From assembly GCA_016845305.1 (NCBI GenBank), contig JAERSW010000037.1, positions 1-37,641 on the forward strand: DNA of 37,641 nucleotides, given 5' to 3'. A program made the position numbers and the translations under genes. The number at the start of each line of letters is the position of its first letter. Within the stretch, counting starts at the first letter, position 1. Positions 33,846-37,641 of the stretch are shown one piece after another. Origin of the DNA: Acidimicrobiales bacterium. GTDB lineage: Bacteria; Actinomycetota; Acidimicrobiia; Acidimicrobiales; MedAcidi-G1. The notes under the pieces were generated by a model. That model had not been told where the DNA came from and made no database searches. It saw nothing but the letters and a program-made list of their open reading frames with translations.

Positions 33846-34490
33846 TCAGCCGCCCTGGATGGCCAGGTCGGAGCCGAGGATGACGATGATGTCGGCGTTG
33901 GCCACCCGGTCCTCGGCGTTGGCCGGTACGGCGAGGCCGCCGCTCGGCATCTGCTGCAGGATGTTCGGGTCCTCGCCGAAGTGCTCCTGGATGACCCGGG
34001 CGTCGCGGGCGTAGCCGGTCTTGTAGTAGATGCCGCTGATCGACGTCTTGTCGGCGTTGGCCGGTGACTCCATGGCCCACCCGAGCGGGCTGAGCATGTC
34101 GGTGACCTTGCCGGCGGCGCCCGACACGCCGGATCCGTTGGCGACCAGCACCTTCACCTCGTTGGGGGCGTGCGTGGGCTCGGGCATCGGCGGAGCGGTG
34201 GTGGTGGGGGCCGCCGTGGTGGCGGTGACGGCCGCCGTGGTCGGCGTGGCCGACGAACCGGCGTCGGTCGAGCCCCCGGCGGTTCCCGAATCGGAGCCAC
34301 CGGCGTCGGGGGCCTCGGTGGTCGGGGCCGATGCGGCCGGGGCGGGCGCCTGGCCGGACGGGGAGGTGTCGAGGCCCTTCCACAGCAGGACGAGGCCGAT
34401 GACGACGGCGACGCCGATCAGCAGGAAGGCACGCGGGGCGGCCGCGACGTTGCTCGGTCCGAGGCCGCCGCGGCTGCGGGCCGCGCTCAT
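33846..34490 (-). CDS. membrane-anchored LytR_C-domain protein
   Basis: 214 residues. One N-terminal membrane helix (residues 21-37, AFLLIGVAVVIGLVLLW) is followed by an Ala/Thr/Pro/Ser-rich linker (about 45-110) and an extracytoplasmic LytR_C domain (112-214) that begins EVKVLVANGSGVSGAAGKVTDML. The domain is found at the end of LCP cell-wall ligases and alone, as in Mycobacterium Rv0431, where it is linked to envelope or vesicle regulation. ATG overlaps the DUF3263 stop by 4 bases (ATGA). The Rv0430-Rv0431 gene pair of mycobacteria has the same order. Confidence 0.9.
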   Translation of the reverse strand: MSAARSRGGLGPSNVAAAPRAFLLIGVAVVIGLVLLWKGLDTSPSGQAPAPAASAPTTEAPDAGGSDSGTAGGSTDAGSSATPTTAAVTATTAAPTTTAPPMPEPTHAPNEVKVLVANGSGVSGAAGKVTDMLSPLGWAMESPANADKTSISGIYYKTGYARDARVIQEHFGEDPNILQQMPSGGLAVPANAEDRVANADIIVILGSDLAIQGG

Positions 34491-34747
34491 CGGGTGCCGT
34501 CTTCTTCGACCACCCGTGGTTCGAGTCGGGCCCGGCGACGGCGGTCGCGCTGGCGCTGGAGGCGGCGCACGACCAGCGGGTCGTAGGCCATGGCCTCGGC
34601 GTCGTCGAGCAACTCGCCGAGCAGCTGGTAGTAGCGGGTGGCCGAGAGCTCGAACCGTTCGCGGATCTGGACGTCCTTCGGCGCGGTGGCCGACCACCAC
34701 GACCGCTCGAAGTCCAGGATGTCCCGATCACGCTGCGTCAGTGCCAC
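34487..34747 (-). CDS. DUF3263-family protein
   Basis: 86 residues. Central DILDFERSWW and FELSATRYYQLLGELLDDAEAMAYDPLVVRRLQR (in pieces) match the small actinobacterial family typified by Mycobacterium Rv0430. It looks like a compact helical DNA-binding type (KDVQIRERFELSATRYYQLL resembles a helix-turn-helix), with a basic C-terminal stretch (RQRDRRRRAR). Function is unknown. GTG start with GATCAT 6 bases upstream, a weak -10-like hexamer. It overlaps the LytR_C gene by 4 bases. Confidence 0.88.
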   Translation of the reverse strand: MALTQRDRDILDFERSWWSATAPKDVQIRERFELSATRYYQLLGELLDDAEAMAYDPLVVRRLQRQRDRRRRARLEPRVVEEDGTR

Positions 34748-34818
34748 GGCCCGATGATCCTCCACCCCGGGGGGTGGTTCAAGTACCCCCCCCGGCGACC
34801 GAACCGGACGGTGGCGGC

Positions 34819-35940
34819 TCAGGCCACCTTCTCGATCACCAGGTAGGCGTGGACGTAGTCCATCCCGTGGCCCTCGGGGTCGGCGGCCACCCGGTCGCGG
34901 TAGGTGCCGTAGAAGTCCTCGATGATCCGGCCGCGTTCGTCGACCGACCGGGACGGGTCGAGGCCGGCGGCGAAGGTGCTCTCGTTCCAGGTGCGGATGG
35001 TCGGCAGGTAGGCGTGCGCGAACCGTTCGGCGTCGCCGTGCTGCTCGAAGTCGGCGGCGAACGGACAGCGGACCACCCGCGTCTCGGCGTGGACGAGGCG
35101 CAAACCCGCCCGATGGGCCTCCTCGTCGGCGTCGACCAGCGGGGCGGTGAACTCCTCGAGGGTGTTGTAGTACTGCGGCAGGGTCATGGACCGGGCCTCG
35201 GCGTCGGTGATCCGGCCCTCGTCGAGGAACTCCTGCCAGAGGGCGGCGAACGTGTCGAACATGTCGACCCCGCCGGTGGACCCCAGGTGCCGGCCCTCGT
35301 CGTCGATGCAGAAGTTGACGAGCACGAGGCGACCGCCGGGCACCAGCTCGGCCGCCCGATGGCTCAGGATGCGGCGCCAGTCGGCATGGCCCCGGGCCCG
35401 GAACCGGTCGAGGTCGGCGCCGGTGGCGCCCACCATGTGCACGTGCCCGTCGATGTCGCCGGGCTTGTCGCTCAGCCAGTGCATGGCGGTGGCCGAGAAG
35501 CCGACGTGGAGGCTCTCCGGCGGGAGGGCCTGTCGGTAGAAGGAGGTGCCCGAGGCGAGGGGGAAGACGTCGTCGTGGTCGTCGAGGTAGGCGTCGAACG
35601 GCCCGAGGCCGTGGACGTTGGTCATCAGGGCGTTGAAGTCGTTGCGGGGCTGGTCGGTGTAGGCGACGGTGACCGGGACGTCGGGCACCCGGGACCGGAT
35701 CCGGGCGATGGCGGCGCCGACCATGTCGAGCGAGGTGCCGGCATCGGCGCAACCCATGTCGGCGAGGGTGAACCCCTCGGCGAACGAGGCCTCGGGGACC
35801 GCGTCGATGGCGTCCTCGACGAGCGGCAGCGCGGCGTCGATCACGTGCTTGGCGCCGATGGTGGCCAGCGAGTACACGCCGCCGCCGCTCATCGTGATGG
35901 CCTCGGCCTGGCTGGCCGCCTTCTCGGGTGGCGACTCCAC
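34819..35940 (-). CDS. SABATH-family SAM-dependent carboxyl methyltransferase
   Basis: 373 residues. Layout and motifs follow plant salicylic, benzoic and jasmonic acid carboxyl methyltransferases: N-terminal GGGVYSLATIGAKHVIDAALPLV, SAM motif LADMGCADAGTS (59-70), then FYRQALPPESLHVGFSATAMHWLS, where plant enzymes have FY...LFP..S.H...S..SLHWLS. The C-terminal YVHAYLVIEKV closes the fold as usual. Such enzymes methylate free carboxylates, in bacteria possibly a terpenoid or fatty acid. The acceptor is not evident from the sequence. GTG start at 35940 with TAGGGT 7 bases upstream; no Shine-Dalgarno. Confidence 0.85.
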   Translation of the reverse strand: MESPPEKAASQAEAITMSGGGVYSLATIGAKHVIDAALPLVEDAIDAVPEASFAEGFTLADMGCADAGTSLDMVGAAIARIRSRVPDVPVTVAYTDQPRNDFNALMTNVHGLGPFDAYLDDHDDVFPLASGTSFYRQALPPESLHVGFSATAMHWLSDKPGDIDGHVHMVGATGADLDRFRARGHADWRRILSHRAAELVPGGRLVLVNFCIDDEGRHLGSTGGVDMFDTFAALWQEFLDEGRITDAEARSMTLPQYYNTLEEFTAPLVDADEEAHRAGLRLVHAETRVVRCPFAADFEQHGDAERFAHAYLPTIRTWNESTFAAGLDPSRSVDERGRIIEDFYGTYRDRVAADPEGHGMDYVHAYLVIEKVA

Positions 35941-35947
35941 GGCGCGG

Positions 35948-35953
35948 ACCCTA
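35948..35953 (-). promoter_or_regulatory. -10-like hexamer of a leaderless promoter, SABATH gene
   Basis: TAGGGT on the minus strand, 7 bases before the GTG at 35940. Confidence 0.5.
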
Positions 35954-36034
35954 GCGATCCGGCCGATGCCCGATCAGCGGGGTCGCCCGGCCCGCGCCGA
36001 TCGATCCCACCGGGCCGCCGGGCACCGGCTCTTG

Positions 36035-36040
36035 TAGCGT
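36035..36040 (+). promoter_or_regulatory. -10-like hexamer of a leaderless promoter, PhyH gene
   Basis: TAGCGT, 8 bases before the GTG at 36049. It faces the SABATH promoter across a 108-base intergenic region. Confidence 0.5.
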
Positions 36041-36048
36041 CCGCGCCC

Positions 36049-36933
36049 GTGGAGGGCACGGCGACCCGGGTGCTGGACCCGGAGCAGGTCGAGCGGTACC
36101 GGCGCGACGGCTACCTGCTGGTCGAGGACGCCCTGTCGCCGGAGCGCCTGGCCGGGCTGCGGGCCGTATTCGACGGGTGGGTCGAGGAGAGCCGGGGTCA
36201 CGACGGCCCGTACGGCGAGACGTTCGACCACCGTCCCCGCTTCGACGTCGAGCCCGGGCACACGGCCGGGGCGCCGGCGCTGCGACGGGTGGCGTCGCCG
36301 GTCGAGGTGTCGGACCTCTACCTGGAGGTCATGCGCGACAACCCGGCGTTGGACGCCGTGGCGCAGTTGATCGGGCCGAACCTGCGATTCCGGGAGTCGA
36401 AGGTCAACTCGAAGCTGCCGGGCACGGCCACGCACCTGAAGTTCCACCAGGACCTGCCGTTCGGACCACTGTCGAACGACGACCTGGTCACGGTGCTGTT
36501 CCACCTCGACGACGTGGGACCCGAGAACGGGCCGTTGGAGGTGGTGCCGGGCAGCCACCTGGGGCCGCTGTACGAGCACTGGCACGACGGCGTGTTCACG
36601 GGGGCGGTCAGCGACGAGGTGGCGGCGTGGACCCGGGAGCGGGTGGTGACGTGCTGTGCCCCGGCCGGCTCGGCGTGGCTGATGGACGGCCGGGTGCTGC
36701 ACGGCTCGGCGCCGAACCTGTCGGACCGGGCGCGGTCGCTGTTCATCGTCCAGTACTACGCCGAGGACGCGGTGCGGCTGGCGCCGAACCACCTGCCGAA
36801 CCGGTTCGACGGCGACGTGGTGGCCGGTGTGGCGACGGGGCGGGTGCGGTGCTCGGACTACGAGGTGGCCGAGCCGGAGATGCCGACCGTGGCGTCGTTC
36901 TTCGCCGTGCAGGCCGTCGGCGACGGGGGTTGA
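36049..36933 (+). CDS. phytanoyl-CoA dioxygenase (PhyH) family protein
   Basis: 294 residues, Fe(II)/2-oxoglutarate-dependent oxygenase. The iron triad His133-x-Asp135 (KFHQDLPF) and His218 (VLHGSAPN) is intact, and Arg229 (ARSLFIVQYY) suits 2-oxoglutarate binding. The N-terminus (YRRDGYLLVEDALSPERLAGLRAVF) is the usual PhyH opening. It hydroxylates an unknown small molecule or CoA ester. GTG start at 36049 is set by TAGCGT 8 bases upstream; the frame is open far upstream only because of antisense GC bias over the methyltransferase. Divergent from the SABATH gene, so the two may modify one metabolite. Confidence 0.9.
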   Translation: MEGTATRVLDPEQVERYRRDGYLLVEDALSPERLAGLRAVFDGWVEESRGHDGPYGETFDHRPRFDVEPGHTAGAPALRRVASPVEVSDLYLEVMRDNPALDAVAQLIGPNLRFRESKVNSKLPGTATHLKFHQDLPFGPLSNDDLVTVLFHLDDVGPENGPLEVVPGSHLGPLYEHWHDGVFTGAVSDEVAAWTRERVVTCCAPAGSAWLMDGRVLHGSAPNLSDRARSLFIVQYYAEDAVRLAPNHLPNRFDGDVVAGVATGRVRCSDYEVAEPEMPTVASFFAVQAVGDGG

Positions 36934-36945
36934 GGCGGTCGCCGC

Positions 36946-37641
36946 TCAGCAGGCGGCGATGAAGTCCCGGAGCACGGCGAAGGCGCGTTCCTCGTCGTCC
37001 AGCCACACCCCGTGGCCGGCCCCGTCGAACCGTTCGAAGCGGACGATCGCCGGGTCCAGGGCGGCGGCGATGTCCTCGGAGTCGGCGATCGGGGTGACCG
37101 GGTCGTCACTGCCGGCCAGCACCAGGGTCGGGCATCGGATCGCCGGAAGGTCGGCGAGGAAGTCCATCGTGAACCAGATGCCGCCGGGACGGTGGAAGGC
37201 GACGAACGCCTCCTTGCGGAAGATGCCGGTGCGGCCCCCCGGTCGGGGGGTCCGGTTGTAGAGCGGCAGGCAGACCTCGGCGTACCGCTGGTCGGCGTCC
37301 CGACCGCCCGGCCCGACGAGCATCCCGGCGGCGGCGTCACGGGCCTCCCGGCCACCGAGCCGCTGGAACACCTCCAGGCAACGCTGGGGATCGAGGCGGG
37401 CCTGGGTGCTCGACAGCACCAGCCCCCCGGGATGCTCCGGGTGTCGAATGGCGTAGGTCGCGGCGACCATGCCGCCGGCCGAGTTTCCGAGGACGATCGG
37501 CCGCCGGATGCCCAACGCCGAGCAGAATCCGACGAGGTCGTCCGCCCACCCTTCGAGACTGAAGGCGCCCTCGGACGGCAGGTCGCTACGCCCACAACCC
37601 CGGAGGTCGAGGTAGACGATCCGGGCGGCGTCGGCCATGCC
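36946..37641 (-). CDS. alpha/beta hydrolase (5' end cut by window)
   Basis: 232 codons visible, with the N-terminus beyond the right edge. The visible part begins just before the strand VYLDLRGCGRSD, so the oxyanion HGG(P) segment is outside. The nucleophile elbow GNSAGG, the acid strand VLAGSDDPVTP and the His motif GAGHGVW give a complete Ser-Asp-His triad. The pattern is close to proline iminopeptidase and related hydrolases. The Met at 37638 is probably internal rather than the start. The gene converges on the PhyH gene with a 12-base gap. Confidence 0.88.
   Translation of the reverse strand, partial: GMADAARIVYLDLRGCGRSDLPSEGAFSLEGWADDLVGFCSALGIRRPIVLGNSAGGMVAATYAIRHPEHPGGLVLSSTQARLDPQRCLEVFQRLGGREARDAAAGMLVGPGGRDADQRYAEVCLPLYNRTPRPGGRTGIFRKEAFVAFHRPGGIWFTMDFLADLPAIRCPTLVLAGSDDPVTPIADSEDIAAALDPAIVRFERFDGAGHGVWLDDEERAFAVLRDFIAAC

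Noticed and set aside
34030-36048. Upstream extension of the PhyH frame
   Set aside because: It runs antisense through the SABATH, DUF3263 and LytR_C genes. The PhyH family starts at the GTG at 36049, where a -10-like element also sits.

Overview
The window is gene-dense, very GC-rich bacterial DNA with many GTG starts and many start/stop overlaps. Its content points to Actinomycetota. It holds a lone GroEL ending in MDF with a CIRCE operator, a DUF3263 + LytR_C gene pair, a CysO-type sulfur carrier, a PAC2 protein, an actinobacterial-type HemQ and a GlnR-like operator before amtB-glnD. The Ala/Thr/Pro linkers (TTAAPTT-like) in the lipoprotein and the LytR_C protein resemble those of Acidimicrobiia, but that class is only a guess. 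I see no tRNA, rRNA, CRISPR, insertion sequence or phage gene. No gap between genes exceeds about 190 bases.

Layout. (1) 1-2809, minus: B12-dependent acyl-CoA mutase in two subunits plus the MeaB chaperone. The active-site pair is that of isobutyryl-CoA mutase, not methylmalonyl-CoA mutase. (2) 2871-5613, plus: MarR regulator, small membrane protein, acetoacetate-decarboxylase-like protein, and a protein of unknown function. (3) 5610-16246, minus: a complete peptide-type ABC importer (two ATPases, lipoprotein, two permeases). Two M20 amidohydrolases flank it, followed by a class II aldolase, a SnoaL-like protein and a Rieske protein. (4) 16317-22630, minus: a CoA-dependent catabolic module made of a tandem type III CoA-transferase, a MaoC-DUF35-MaoC fusion, an SCP-x/Ltp2-type thiolase and an Asp/Glu-racemase-fold protein, with a GNAT gene in front. 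(5) 22764-24402: PAC2 protein and a convergent NUDIX hydrolase. (6) 24449-28040, minus: amtB-glnD under a GlnR-like box, without the usual PII gene. (7) 28199-30573, minus: fdhD, hemQ, larE (cofactor and sulfur-transfer enzymes). (8) 30710-34747, minus: groEL, cysO-like carrier, glycerate kinase, LytR_C and DUF3263 genes. (9) 34819-37641: SABATH-type methyltransferase, divergent PhyH dioxygenase, and an alpha/beta hydrolase cut by the window edge.

How the genes work together. Regions 3 and 4 look like import of a peptide- or amide-like compound, amide cleavage by the two M20 enzymes, and CoA activation, hydration and carbon-carbon cleavage of an acyl part. The substrate is unknown. Region 6 is nitrogen uptake and sensing. 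Region 1 would rearrange branched and linear acyl-CoAs.

The most general pattern is regulatory. At least eleven genes have a TAnnnT -10-like hexamer ending 6-8 bases before the start codon and no ribosome-binding site, as expected for leaderless mRNAs. Other genes (amtB, groEL, the lipoprotein, the decarboxylase pair) carry clear Shine-Dalgarno sequences and longer leaders.
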